Assembly (NCBI RefSeq): GCF_025345565.1
Contig: NZ_CP054475.1
Coordinates: 2,510,448 to 2,574,447 of the forward strand
DNA length: 64,000 bases
Reading direction: 5' to 3'
Source: Thalassolituus hydrocarboniclasticus
Lineage (GTDB): Bacteria; Pseudomonadota; Gammaproteobacteria; Pseudomonadales; Oceanobacteraceae
The notes under the pieces were generated by a model. That model worked only from the letters and a program-made list of their open reading frames with translations. It ran no database searches and was not told the origin of the DNA. Within the stretch, counting starts at the first letter, position 1; each line of letters starts with the position of its first letter. The translations under genes were made by a program, and so were the position numbers. Shown one piece after another: positions 1 to 8,666 of this stretch.

Positions 1-930
1 CACAAGACCTATCAAACCATTATTCAACCACACTAATATGAAATTATGAGGGTAGGCCGATACACTTCCAAATTCAGATAAATATGCCCCATAGTTGCCC
101 CAAATAGGAGATTCAATTATCTCATTTAAAGCGAACACAATATATTCATATCGATTAGAAACGCTTTCATCACTTGCTGAAATCCTCATAATTCTATTAT
201 TCAATTCAATATCAAACATTAAGTAAAGCATGCTGAGCAATAGTGCGACAACACAAACAAAAACGAACTCTTTTGTAAAAGCTCCCTTAAAATAAATATA
301 AGTAATCAATGAGGAAACCACATAAAATATTAAAACCGATCTAGAACCAATCAAAAAAATAGAACTCATGGAAACAAAGAAAAATAAACAAAGGAGTAGC
401 ATTTTATTCTTTGATAACAGATAAGAAAAAACAATAAACACAGGAACAATATAAAGAAAAGCAAATATCAGATAAGTACTTACATCTTTGCTCATGCTTC
501 TTGGATTGAAATGATAAGTACCTTCTAAATTGAAAAAAATCATTAGTGAATAAAATACAAGATAAAGCAAAACAGGCCATATGTGAACATAGAACACATA
601 AGCCTTCTTAAAAAGAAAGAATAGATACAGAACATTAAACAAATAGACAACAGTCCAAACTAGCAATTCAACCTGAGCCACACCACTTTCGGATAACATA
701 TAATGTATTACCGAAACAGACAAAAAGAATAGCATTGTAAATACAAACAAACAATCAAATCTATTGAGTTTAAATCCAAGCACCAGCAAAGGGGATAAGG
801 CAGCTGTTACAAGAGTAAAATAGCCCCCCAGATATGGGTAAAAACCATATTTAAAGATCAAAAAATTATAGATAAGAAAACCAGGAAATATAGCCAAGAA
901 GGATATATTATAACCCATATTTCGATACAT
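1..930 (-). CDS. wzy: Wzy-like O-antigen polymerase, 3' end cut by window edge
   Basis: I translated the reverse strand from the ATG at 930 down to base 1: about 310 codons with no stop, so the gene runs off the left edge. The product is a run of hydrophobic segments rich in Phe, Leu, Ile and Tyr, consistent with eight or more membrane spans. Near the visible end it has the short motif PHNFILVWLNNGLIG, the pattern often seen late in O-antigen polymerases and ligases. An in-frame stop (that of the upstream deacetylase) lies 10 bases before the ATG, so the start is well bounded. Position at the end of an O-antigen operon containing wzx supports Wzy, which polymerises lipid-linked repeat units in the periplasm. 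An O-antigen ligase is the main alternative. The gene is very AT-rich like its neighbours. Confidence 0.7.
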   Translation of the reverse strand, partial: MYRNMGYNISFLAIFPGFLIYNFLIFKYGFYPYLGGYFTLVTAALSPLLVLGFKLNRFDCLFVFTMLFFLSVSVIHYMLSESGVAQVELLVWTVVYLFNVLYLFFLFKKAYVFYVHIWPVLLYLVFYSLMIFFNLEGTYHFNPRSMSKDVSTYLIFAFLYIVPVFIVFSYLLSKNKMLLLCLFFFVSMSSIFLIGSRSVLIFYVVSSLITYIYFKGAFTKEFVFVCVVALLLSMLYLMFDIELNNRIMRISASDESVSNRYEYIVFALNEIIESPIWGNYGAYLSEFGSVSAYPHNFILVWLNNGLIGLV

Positions 931-939
931 AAACTTAGC

Positions 940-2304
940 TCAAGAGATTATAAAATTGAACATTTTTTTTCTACCCAGAAAGAACTGGCTATTATGCCAA
1001 AGCAAGGAGAAGTCCCCATTAAACTTGTAGCAATTCGCTTTAAGAATATTTAATTTATATAAAACCTCACTCGGAGGATATAAAGAAAAAGCAGCCACTT
1101 CCATGACAATTAGTGGCCGTTGAATCAAATTTATTTGACGACCTTCAAGCCAGCTCCACATTGGAAAGCTGTAGCAAACGCCAAACCTGAAACCGGGAAC
1201 ATCTGCATAGCCGCCTGTTGTATCGTAGCTATAGCCAGCACGTTCAAAGTAGTCCTGAGTAACAGAGTAATCTACTCTTAAATAATGCTGACGAATGCCA
1301 ATTGGTTTTGCATACTTATTACAAGCAATTACAAATTTATCAAATTGTCTTTTTTCATATGCAATCATTCCACCATCACGATATGTATTATAACTGCCAT
1401 GCACACCAACATTGTGCCCCCTGGAAATAATACGTTTTATAAGCTGCTGAATTCTTTGTTCCTGTATACTATATTCACCATCAATTTTTCCTGCACTATG
1501 ATTAACTATAAAGTAAAAAGTAGCTTTCAAACCATTACGCTCACAGGCATCCATATACCAATCGAATGTATTGTATGGGTCAAGCTTGTATATTTTTAAA
1601 GGGGCGATTATAGCATTGAGAACCCTTTTAAAAGCGAGAATAATATCCTTTCTTTTAATTACGTCCATAAGGGCTGTTTTAAAAAGACCCAAGGGCTTAT
1701 TTACCAGAGAATCAAACGGATCATCGACATCACAGCTCACTCTTATTGATGCTGTATGCTTTTTTCTATCAAGAGCAGGCCAAAGCCTGGACATAGAGAA
1801 CCATAAGACTTCTAAATATTCATTAATAATGGGCCGATCCAGAAAGTTAGCCTTATAAGCTAAAGAAGAAGTACCAGGAAAACGATCATGATTGTCCCGA
1901 TCCTGTACTACCAATTCCTCATAGCGTGATAACATAAAAAAGGCACTGCCGAAAATATCAATCCCGAGTTGGACGTGATCTCCATCATCAACAATCAATC
2001 CTTTTCCATAAAGAATGGGAAGCTCTTCATTCACAAGTATTGCACGAAGATTATCATCCTGGGGTTTCCAGCTTCGCAAAGGCAGCAATGGTAGTGAATC
2101 TGACTTCAGCCAGTTATCAACCGCCCCACTAAAAAAGCTGACATCAATGCTGAGTACTTTGATTGAGCTTTGACAGCGTATTTCAATGCAGCTGGACACC
2201 TTATCGGAGATAATAAAATCCAATCCAAGAAAATATTTCAGTAAAACATTCAATGAATAAGTAATCTGACTCTGACAATAATCCGGAATACTGACTATTA
2301 ACAT
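940..2304 (-). CDS. Polysaccharide deacetylase-family protein (DUF7033-like N-terminus)
   Basis: 454 residues. The C-terminal half carries a NodB-type deacetylase fold: an Asp-rich strand DVDD at 192-195, then FDWYMDACERNGLKATFYF at about 247-265, and GHNVGVHGSYNTY at 297-309. His302 corresponds to the first His of the usual HxxxH metal motif, but the residue four further on is Asn, so the metal site is atypical, as in the subfamily often found in polysaccharide loci. The N-terminal 180 residues resemble the DUF7033 region that precedes such domains. It probably removes an N- or O-acyl group from a surface sugar, but the substrate is unknown. Start: an AGAGGTG ribosome site precedes the ATG. 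It lies 10 bases upstream of the polymerase and 144 bases after the acyltransferase. A run of eight A on the coding strand (963-970) sits just before the C-terminus. Confidence 0.75.
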   Translation of the reverse strand: MLIVSIPDYCQSQITYSLNVLLKYFLGLDFIISDKVSSCIEIRCQSSIKVLSIDVSFFSGAVDNWLKSDSLPLLPLRSWKPQDDNLRAILVNEELPILYGKGLIVDDGDHVQLGIDIFGSAFFMLSRYEELVVQDRDNHDRFPGTSSLAYKANFLDRPIINEYLEVLWFSMSRLWPALDRKKHTASIRVSCDVDDPFDSLVNKPLGLFKTALMDVIKRKDIILAFKRVLNAIIAPLKIYKLDPYNTFDWYMDACERNGLKATFYFIVNHSAGKIDGEYSIQEQRIQQLIKRIISRGHNVGVHGSYNTYRDGGMIAYEKRQFDKFVIACNKYAKPIGIRQHYLRVDYSVTQDYFERAGYSYDTTGGYADVPGFRFGVCYSFPMWSWLEGRQINLIQRPLIVMEVAAFSLYPPSEVLYKLNILKANCYKFNGDFSLLWHNSQFFLGRKKMFNFIIS

Positions 2305-2448
2305 ATCAGTTTCACCTCTTGTACAAGATTAGATTTTAAAATCATAATTCTGAAAACGTTATTCTATACTCTCAATAGAAGCATGATTTTATTAATACAT
2401 CAAAATCCAACACGATATAAGCAACACATCACTTATAGGCTAATTGCT

Positions 2449-3354
2449 TTATTTAAATAGCCATGGCCAAGGAATTGGCCAAACATACATCGTCTTCCCC
2501 TGTACACCTAGCGCAACAGAACGCTCAATAAGAACTTTTGCTCTAACTGCATACACCTCAAGTCCATCGACAGTTTCCTCTCGCAGTTCATCTTTACTGA
2601 AATATTTAGCAATTTTAGGTGTATAAATTTGCCCGAAACGTTGTCGATAACAATGCTGGCCCTCATTGCCCAGCTCATCTACGTAATTGTAACAAATTTG
2701 TTTTTTAAATAACTTATTGAAATAAGCGTTATTTTTCCACAACTTACTTTCCACACAATGTAACGACGTGGCAACTTTCAGCCGATGGCCAACCCCTAAT
2801 CCGATAATCCAGGCATTTTCAAACTGTCCTAACTTATAGTAGGGTGACATATCATCCCAAGAAGTTTCTGAATGGTGGTGATCTTTCGTAAGAAAATCTG
2901 CCTGTGGTCCAAGCGCACATACCGAATGATTGAGATTAATACTACGCTTAACATCCGGGTAACGCCGAAAGACTTCTGTAAGTAAACCCGCAGCTGAAGG
3001 TGTGCGTTTTAACTTAAATAAAGCCCCATTTACATGGGGTATATTTGGGATTGCCGGCATAGCAAGAGTACCATCACTTCCCAAATAGGAAAGTAAAGAG
3101 TTTATCAGCTCCTGTGCATCAAACTTACCACTGTTCAGATTGCCCCAGGATGAATGCACAAATAATACGTCACCCTGCTTTACTTCTGCCCGCTCTAGAA
3201 AGTGCAGAATGCCTTCAACTGAAATATCAGATGGAACCTTCCTGTTCTTGGAAGTATGGAGTTTCTCGTGCAGATAACTAGCGACCCTGCCAGTGATTTG
3301 ACTGGGTATTGTTGTACAATATCCCTTAAGTTTTTTAAAAAAAATCACCAACAT
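2449..3354 (-). CDS. AAC(3)-fold N-acyltransferase of the polysaccharide locus
   Basis: 301 residues of the aminoglycoside 3-N-acetyltransferase (AAC(3)/YokD) superfamily: HSSWGNL at 67-73, TPSAAGLLTEVFR at 118-130, a SVCALG strand near 144-149 and the active-site region LHCVES at 199-204. Family members transfer an acyl group from a thioester to an amino group. Here the gene follows, one base apart, an acyl carrier protein and an adenylating ligase, so the likely donor is acyl-ACP and the acceptor an amino sugar, not an antibiotic; this is inference from context. Oddities: the His-Pro before the conserved T/N-H-S-V segment is Asn-Leu (140-141), and the first 40 residues are basic and not part of the fold. 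Codons 4-6 contain a T8 run on the coding strand. A drug-resistance role is unlikely. Confidence 0.75.
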   Translation of the reverse strand: MLVIFFKKLKGYCTTIPSQITGRVASYLHEKLHTSKNRKVPSDISVEGILHFLERAEVKQGDVLFVHSSWGNLNSGKFDAQELINSLLSYLGSDGTLAMPAIPNIPHVNGALFKLKRTPSAAGLLTEVFRRYPDVKRSINLNHSVCALGPQADFLTKDHHHSETSWDDMSPYYKLGQFENAWIIGLGVGHRLKVATSLHCVESKLWKNNAYFNKLFKKQICYNYVDELGNEGQHCYRQRFGQIYTPKIAKYFSKDELREETVDGLEVYAVRAKVLIERSVALGVQGKTMYVWPIPWPWLFK

Positions 3355-3355
3355 A

Positions 3356-3595
3356 TTAACTGCACACCCCTTTACCCTCCAACGAAGAAACTATAGCCTC
3401 TACTGTAATAATCTTATCAAGTTCGCTGAAATCAAATTCAATATCGAAAACCTCCTCAAGCTCTAAAACCAGTTTAGTATGATTCAGGGAATCCCATTTT
3501 GGTGTTACGCCGAGCCCTGAATGGCTATCGAGTGTATTGGCTTCGGTTTTCAGTACACCAGCAACAATTGCACATACTTTTTCTGTCAAACTCAT
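3356..3595 (-). CDS. Acyl carrier protein of the sugar-acylation module
   Basis: 79 residues, the normal ACP length, with the phosphopantetheine-attachment motif D-S-L at 35-37 (Ser36) in the context KWDSLNHTKLVLELEE, followed by the acidic recognition helix (LVLELEEVFDIEF) typical of ACPs. Its ATG overlaps the stop of the ligase (ATGA), which argues for coupled translation and a shared pathway. It would be primed by a phosphopantetheinyl transferase encoded elsewhere and would carry the acyl or aminoacyl group made by the ligase to the AAC(3)-like transferase. It is not the fatty-acid AcpP: that lies in a fab cluster, which is absent here. Confidence 0.88.
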   Translation of the reverse strand: MSLTEKVCAIVAGVLKTEANTLDSHSGLGVTPKWDSLNHTKLVLELEEVFDIEFDFSELDKIITVEAIVSSLEGKGVCS

Positions 3596-5082
3596 ATCAA
3601 TCTCGTAGTCAGTACTTTCTTGTCAATTTTACCACTTTGATTCAGCGGGAACTCATCTATAAAAACAATTCTATCAGGAATCATGTATTCCGGTACTTTA
3701 CTTCTGAGAAATGCTTCTACTTGAGGAGCCAGAAGATCACAGTCTTTTTCCAGCTGTAGAAATACAGCAAGGGCAGCTTCAGATTGTGCGCCATAAGCTA
3801 CTGCAGCTGAAGCAACGACTCCAGGACAGGCGTCAAGAGCTTTAGATATCTCGTCAGGGTGAATACGGTAACCCCTTATTTTTACCAGTCCGTCTATTCT
3901 ACCCTTAAGATAAACTATACCTTCTTCACTGTAAGCCAGATCTCCAGTCCTGTATACCAATCTGTTTACACTGCTTAGTCTCGGGTCCGTTGTAAGAGCT
4001 TTCTTCGTTAATTCAGAATCGTTGTGATAACCCATCATAATTTGCGGGCCCGTAATACAAAGTTCTCCTTCCTTTGCTTGATCTCCATTTTCATCTAGCA
4101 ATAGATAATCCAACGAATCAAAGCAATAACCGATGGGAACGGGGGCTCCAGAATCTGATAGATAATTCTTATCATCAAGACGAATGGAAAAACAGTTAAT
4201 TGTTACCTCTGTAGGCCCATATACATTGTAGAAATGAGCGCCATTGGTTAGCTTTTTATAGTCATCAACAAGTTGCCAGGGGAATCGGTCACCACCAGAC
4301 AGAATGAGCTTCAGGGATGAAAGATCTGCGCCGCGCTTCTTCTTCGCAAATGCACTCAGTGCCAAATGCGTTGTTGGCACTGAGTACAAAACATCAATTT
4401 GATGCTGCATGATCATAGCTAGCACACTAGGAATATTGGTATTATATCTCGCAACACCAATATGCGTTCCAAAGGCCAGAGCAAATGCAATATCTCCCAT
4501 CGTAATATCGAAGGTCAGCTCTGATGTCAGCAATAGTTTCTTTGAATTCTTATATTCATTAAAATGGCGTTTTGTCCAATCCATATAGGAGCGAAAAGAA
4601 GATGCAGATATTACAACCCCTTTCGGCTCACCCGTAGAACCTGAAGTAAAAATAATATATGCAATATCACAAGGTTTTAAAGAACGCTTACATACTTTAG
4701 GATCATGAGGGGTCTCTAATAGAGCCTCCTTAGTAACAAAGTTAACATCCTGAACAAGAGCAGAATCAAAACCATCATCCACCAGAACAACAGCGGGCTT
4801 TATTCGTTTTATAATATCAAGATTCTTTTCGACTGGCCAAGAGGTGTTTAAAGGAACCACATAAAACCCGGCATGCCAAGCAGATAATATCAAAGCTATA
4901 TAATCAGCACTCCGTTCCATCAAAATACAGATACCCGGCTGCTGATTTTTTTCAAAAAAATCTTCTGCAATACTTATCAATCGAGAAGAATATTTTTCAA
5001 TTAGCTTGTTTCCAACAGTGGATTCACCATCGAAGACTTCAAGACTTTTATATTGACTTCCATCCAGAATCGCATTAAACAT
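3592..5082 (-). CDS. AMP-forming adenylation-domain ligase (amino acid or acyl activating)
   Basis: 496 residues of the ANL superfamily. Visible core motifs: the phosphate loop FTSGSTGEPKG at 145-155, YGPTEVTINC near 290-300, YRTGDLAYSEEGIVYLKGR with the catalytic Asp, then IRGYRIHPDEI of the C-terminal subdomain, and the catalytic Lys485 in NQSGKID. This is the set seen in stand-alone nonribosomal-peptide-type adenylation domains and DltA. It should activate a carboxylate with ATP and load it as a thioester on the ACP encoded immediately downstream with a 4-base overlap. The substrate cannot be read by eye; an amino acid or small hydroxy acid is plausible because such decorations are known on bacterial O-antigens. 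No carrier or condensation domain is fused to it. Confidence 0.85.
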   Translation of the reverse strand: MFNAILDGSQYKSLEVFDGESTVGNKLIEKYSSRLISIAEDFFEKNQQPGICILMERSADYIALILSAWHAGFYVVPLNTSWPVEKNLDIIKRIKPAVVLVDDGFDSALVQDVNFVTKEALLETPHDPKVCKRSLKPCDIAYIIFTSGSTGEPKGVVISASSFRSYMDWTKRHFNEYKNSKKLLLTSELTFDITMGDIAFALAFGTHIGVARYNTNIPSVLAMIMQHQIDVLYSVPTTHLALSAFAKKKRGADLSSLKLILSGGDRFPWQLVDDYKKLTNGAHFYNVYGPTEVTINCFSIRLDDKNYLSDSGAPVPIGYCFDSLDYLLLDENGDQAKEGELCITGPQIMMGYHNDSELTKKALTTDPRLSSVNRLVYRTGDLAYSEEGIVYLKGRIDGLVKIRGYRIHPDEISKALDACPGVVASAAVAYGAQSEAALAVFLQLEKDCDLLAPQVEAFLRSKVPEYMIPDRIVFIDEFPLNQSGKIDKKVLTTRLI

Positions 5083-5099
5083 AGCTCACCAACATTTCC

Positions 5100-5666
5100 C
5101 TAACTGTCTGATTCATTGAATGTACAGATAAGATAGTAACGACATTCATTCATGCCCGCGTCAAAATACTTTTCAATAACCTTAAAGCCAAGTTTTCTGG
5201 CTGAATTAAGTGAAGCCATGTTAGCTTCTGAGATACGGCTTGACACTCCTTTAAGTCCTTCACTCCTAAAATAGGCATGAGCATACTTACGCATTGATGT
5301 AGCAACCCCCTTACCATTATAAGACGAAAGCACACCAATATAACCTTCGTGAATCATTTGCTTTTTCTTGTCTTCAAGATTTCTGTAATAGTAGTTAAAC
5401 CCCAGTACTTCAGCACCCATTTTAGCAACTACAATTTGCTTATTAATATACAGTCGCAGCATGCATTTCTGGGACCTTGAGAAGTCCGAACCGCTTAATG
5501 TCCAATAGAGTTCTCTTATACGTTTATAGTCTGATTTTGTCGCAAAACCATATGTAATTCCGCCATCAGACCATGGTTCAGCTGCATTCAAACTACGTAC
5601 AAACAGGCACTCACCCAGCAAGAAAAATACTCGGCGAATAATATTTTTCAAATTAAAAATCACCAT
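5100..5666 (-). CDS. GNAT-family N-acetyltransferase
   Basis: 188 residues. A GNAT fold is suggested by the acetyl-CoA loop in SYNGKGVATSMRKYAHAYF (the R/Q-x-x-G-x-G/A pattern), preceded by a strand containing EGYIGVLSSY and followed by SEANMASLNSARKLGFKVIEKY, a typical GNAT C-terminal motif. It lies 17 bases upstream of the ligase start and overlaps the end of the asparagine-synthetase-like gene by 14 bases, so it belongs to the same tightly packed transcription unit. It may acetylate the sugar amine, or the amino group of the activated amino acid before transfer; both are inference. The first 20 residues (IRRVFFLLGECLFVRSL) are hydrophobic and basic and could attach it to the membrane surface. 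Confidence 0.7.
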   Translation of the reverse strand: MVIFNLKNIIRRVFFLLGECLFVRSLNAAEPWSDGGITYGFATKSDYKRIRELYWTLSGSDFSRSQKCMLRLYINKQIVVAKMGAEVLGFNYYYRNLEDKKKQMIHEGYIGVLSSYNGKGVATSMRKYAHAYFRSEGLKGVSSRISEANMASLNSARKLGFKVIEKYFDAGMNECRYYLICTFNESDS

Positions 5667-7236
5667 TATTCAAGGATTTAATAAACTCACTGGCAAAAAT
5701 ACCATTAATCGAATAACCCTTTGAAGCATAAGATTTTAAATCTTCCCTATCAAACACTGCTTCAATTGCAAAATTGGTACCTAATCCGGTGCGTCTTCTT
5801 ACATTATTTCTGACTTTTTTTAGAATCTTTAATAGCACTTGATTCCTTTTCAGAAGTGATAAAACCAACATTTTAACAGCGGAGGTGTCTGATGCATTAT
5901 CTATGGTTTCAGCACAAATTGAATTGTACTTTTTCTGAACATACTCAATATACCACAGTCTTTTCTTCCGCAGCTCCAATGGTATCTCTTGCCAAAATGT
6001 TACAAAGTCCTTATCCCACAATGGTAGCCACCAGTCATAACCATAAAATTCGTATACTCTCACCGAATTACATATGAATTTTGCTTGTCTTTCCTGCCAA
6101 TCCCACTTTTCATAGCTATCAGCAAGGCTCTCACTGGAACAAAAATCATCGTATTCCATATTCTGTTTAATCCTCGCGTACCAATAGTTTGGACTTTTCT
6201 TGGATTCTTCGGAAGGGCTGATTGAATAATGAAAGTTGTAGGTTAAGCGACACGAATCGACTAAAGTAAGATTTTTTCTTATAAAAGCGACTTCTGGGAT
6301 ATGACTACCAGCGACGAAGTCTCCAGAATGGCCTGGAACAAAAATACAATCTTGCGCGACAATATTACTATTCTTCAGTATTTTGACTGCCAACCAGTCT
6401 TGCATATGCGGAAGACTGCTCCAACCACTGGCCCACTTTTGATATTGAATCCTTTCTTCTGTATTCCAAGCGTTGCTCCATAAATCACTGTCATACTCTA
6501 TAAAATGCCATTTCAATCCTAACGAGTTAGCAACTTTTTGGCTGTATTCAGATTCTTTATTTCCTAAAACCCCATAAGTAAACGTTAATATATTCTTATA
6601 GTTTTTGTATTTTAGCAATGTTGCAATTAAGCGCGAATCATATCCGCCACTCAAAGGAATGACAATTTGGCGGCCATTAGCATAACGGATTAAATTATCA
6701 ATAGAAGATAAGGCGACATTATCCAAACCCTTATTCAGAGCTTGCTTATCAAATAATGATGGTTCTGTATGAAGAAATCTATAATAACGCTTTAGATTTA
6801 CAACAGGCTCGTTGTCTTTTTTATTGACAGTCAAAAACTCACCGGCCTGCAATTGTTTAACATCCGGATATAGGGTCTCGCTACCGGTAACATAACCTGT
6901 AAGCAGGAACTCATCCCTAGAAACCTCATCTATAATTGTATTACCAACTTGCTCACGCACCCAGTCTGCACTATCTGACAAGAAGAAAACTGAGTCTTTT
7001 TGGCCATAAAACAGCGGAATACTGCGTATATGGTCTACTGCTGCGTAGAACTTATCACCCTGTTCCCAGATCAATGCATAAAAACCGTTCTTTTTCCTGA
7101 GTTCTGAAATGATTAGGTCGGTTTCCGATACTTTCAAAAGAGAATCAATTTCCTGAAAGCAAGTTCCGCGTTGTTTGATTTGACCATTTAATTTTTCTTG
7201 CCAGTCTTCACAGGTCAAGTGTACCGAAATCAGCAT
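5653..7236 (-). CDS. Asparagine-synthetase-like amidotransferase lacking the glutaminase cysteine
   Basis: 527 residues. The C-terminal ATP-pyrophosphatase domain has the PP-loop SGGYDS at 196-201 and the conserved helical region YEFYGYDWWLPLWDKDF near 405-421. The first 150 residues look like a class II glutaminase fold (FYALIWEQGDKFYAAVDHIRSIPLFYG), but the protein starts MLISVHL, so the Met-Cys that supplies the N-terminal nucleophile is missing. Members in O-antigen loci (for example WbpS-type proteins) are thought to turn a sugar carboxylate into an amide. Here free ammonia or another amine would have to replace glutamine. With wbpB/D/E-like genes in the operon, a uronic acid amide is a reasonable guess. 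It overlaps wzx by 7 bases. Confidence 0.78.
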   Translation of the reverse strand: MLISVHLTCEDWQEKLNGQIKQRGTCFQEIDSLLKVSETDLIISELRKKNGFYALIWEQGDKFYAAVDHIRSIPLFYGQKDSVFFLSDSADWVREQVGNTIIDEVSRDEFLLTGYVTGSETLYPDVKQLQAGEFLTVNKKDNEPVVNLKRYYRFLHTEPSLFDKQALNKGLDNVALSSIDNLIRYANGRQIVIPLSGGYDSRLIATLLKYKNYKNILTFTYGVLGNKESEYSQKVANSLGLKWHFIEYDSDLWSNAWNTEERIQYQKWASGWSSLPHMQDWLAVKILKNSNIVAQDCIFVPGHSGDFVAGSHIPEVAFIRKNLTLVDSCRLTYNFHYSISPSEESKKSPNYWYARIKQNMEYDDFCSSESLADSYEKWDWQERQAKFICNSVRVYEFYGYDWWLPLWDKDFVTFWQEIPLELRKKRLWYIEYVQKKYNSICAETIDNASDTSAVKMLVLSLLKRNQVLLKILKKVRNNVRRRTGLGTNFAIEAVFDREDLKSYASKGYSINGIFASEFIKSLNNGDF

Positions 7237-8666
7237 CGGGTATAAGCCTTACGAAATAATAAGAAGTAATACAAAGCCAGTAATGAACTGGTTGCGAATA
7301 ATGCATAGTAGAACCAACTACCTTCTTCTGGATTAATGATTCTCAACATAAGAAATGGAACTACGCAGTAAGAAGATTTACCAGCAACTTTGACAGTACG
7401 CTTCATGGTCGAGATAATCCCGCATCCTGATACAAAACTTACCCATCCTAAAAAAGCCAACCAAAATATTGCACTGACTGTGCTAAAAAGAATAATTGTT
7501 GGCATCAAAGCTTGGAGCCAATATGCACCAAGAAAAATTGAAAGCAGTCGGGCAACAAACAAGCCTCCTTGGAATAGCATCCCTAAACGTTCTCGCTCAA
7601 ATACTGAAAAAAGGGTCGATAAAGGTGAAGTAACGAAGACCATATACAACCATGGAGCCATATAGCGTGCAAACTCACCAGCCACACGCCAATCACTGCC
7701 AAAAATAAAGACAAAGAGATCTGGTGCTGCGATTATTAGCAACAAGGCTATAGGCATAGCTATTTCGGAAAGCTTTAAATGTACGTTTTCAACCAAGCTA
7801 CCCAATTTTCCATCTCTATGGGCATCAGCTGCATTTGAGAAAAAAACTTTCCCGATCGCATCGCCAACTATTGCCATTGGCATAGCAAGCACTCGGTGAG
7901 CAAGAGCATACAGACCCGCAGCACCAGTATTGAAAAAAGCCGCAAACATTAAAGGAGGTAATTGAGTCCCTGCAGTGTTAAACAAACCTGACCATGTTGA
8001 AAATATCGGGAACTGTCGGTAGCGCTTTGCAACACAAATAACACCAGACCAGGAACACTTAGTAAATATCCCCTGCATAAATGAAGAATATCCCAGAGAT
8101 ATGCTTGCAACCCCCAAACCTCCAACTTGACCAAAGATAAGAACCCCGCCACCAAATCTATGACCCATAATCTGGACTGCAAGAGTTATTATTGTCTGGC
8201 TTATACGAGTAGTTGCAATATTCCCAAACTTTTTCGTTCGGACAGACCAAAAACTAAAAATATTATAGAAGCCAGTCAGTAAAACACCGAGCGGTAACAA
8301 CCAGAAATAGTCAGCCAACTGCGGGGTATCTAAAGCCAAGGCTATATCTTTGCCATAAGCAAGCACGATAACAGCTGAAATGCTAGTCATAAACAGAACA
8401 ACAAGCAAACTAAGCATCACCAAGTTAGCAGCATCGATGTCACTTTCGGGTAACGGTATAGCAATCTCATAGCGAAGGCTGGCAACAACTGCAAAAAGTG
8501 CGAGAAGACCGCTGTAGACAGCTAAAACACCAAAATCATCAGGGTTATATAAACGGGTAAGCAAAGGTGAAGCAAGTATCATCAAGGCCTGCGCACCAGC
8601 AGTTCCTCCCACTAACACACTAACAGCACGAGCAAATGTGCTTTTTGGTAATAATTTTTTAATCAT
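7230..8666 (-). CDS. wzx: Wzx-type O-antigen flippase
   Basis: 478 residues, almost entirely hydrophobic segments separated by short basic loops, consistent with 12-14 membrane spans. The start MIKKLLPKSTFARAVSVLVGGTAGAQALMILASPLLTRLYNP is the classic opening of the polysaccharide-transport (MOP) family: basic N-terminus, glycine/alanine-rich first helix, then P-L-x-T-R-L-Y-x-P. It would move undecaprenyl-linked repeat units across the inner membrane before polymerisation by Wzy. It overlaps the acyltransferase upstream by 8 bases and the next gene by 7, so translation is likely coupled. The family is clear; exact substrate is unknown. Confidence 0.88.
   Translation of the reverse strand: MIKKLLPKSTFARAVSVLVGGTAGAQALMILASPLLTRLYNPDDFGVLAVYSGLLALFAVVASLRYEIAIPLPESDIDAANLVMLSLLVVLFMTSISAVIVLAYGKDIALALDTPQLADYFWLLPLGVLLTGFYNIFSFWSVRTKKFGNIATTRISQTIITLAVQIMGHRFGGGVLIFGQVGGLGVASISLGYSSFMQGIFTKCSWSGVICVAKRYRQFPIFSTWSGLFNTAGTQLPPLMFAAFFNTGAAGLYALAHRVLAMPMAIVGDAIGKVFFSNAADAHRDGKLGSLVENVHLKLSEIAMPIALLLIIAAPDLFVFIFGSDWRVAGEFARYMAPWLYMVFVTSPLSTLFSVFERERLGMLFQGGLFVARLLSIFLGAYWLQALMPTIILFSTVSAIFWLAFLGWVSFVSGCGIISTMKRTVKVAGKSSYCVVPFLMLRIINPEEGSWFYYALFATSSLLALYYFLLFRKAYTRC

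Noticed and set aside
2449-3354. Aminoglycoside resistance gene
   Set aside because: The AAC(3) fold is there, but the gene is packed with a ligase and ACP in a polysaccharide operon and differs at a conserved His-Pro; resistance is unlikely.
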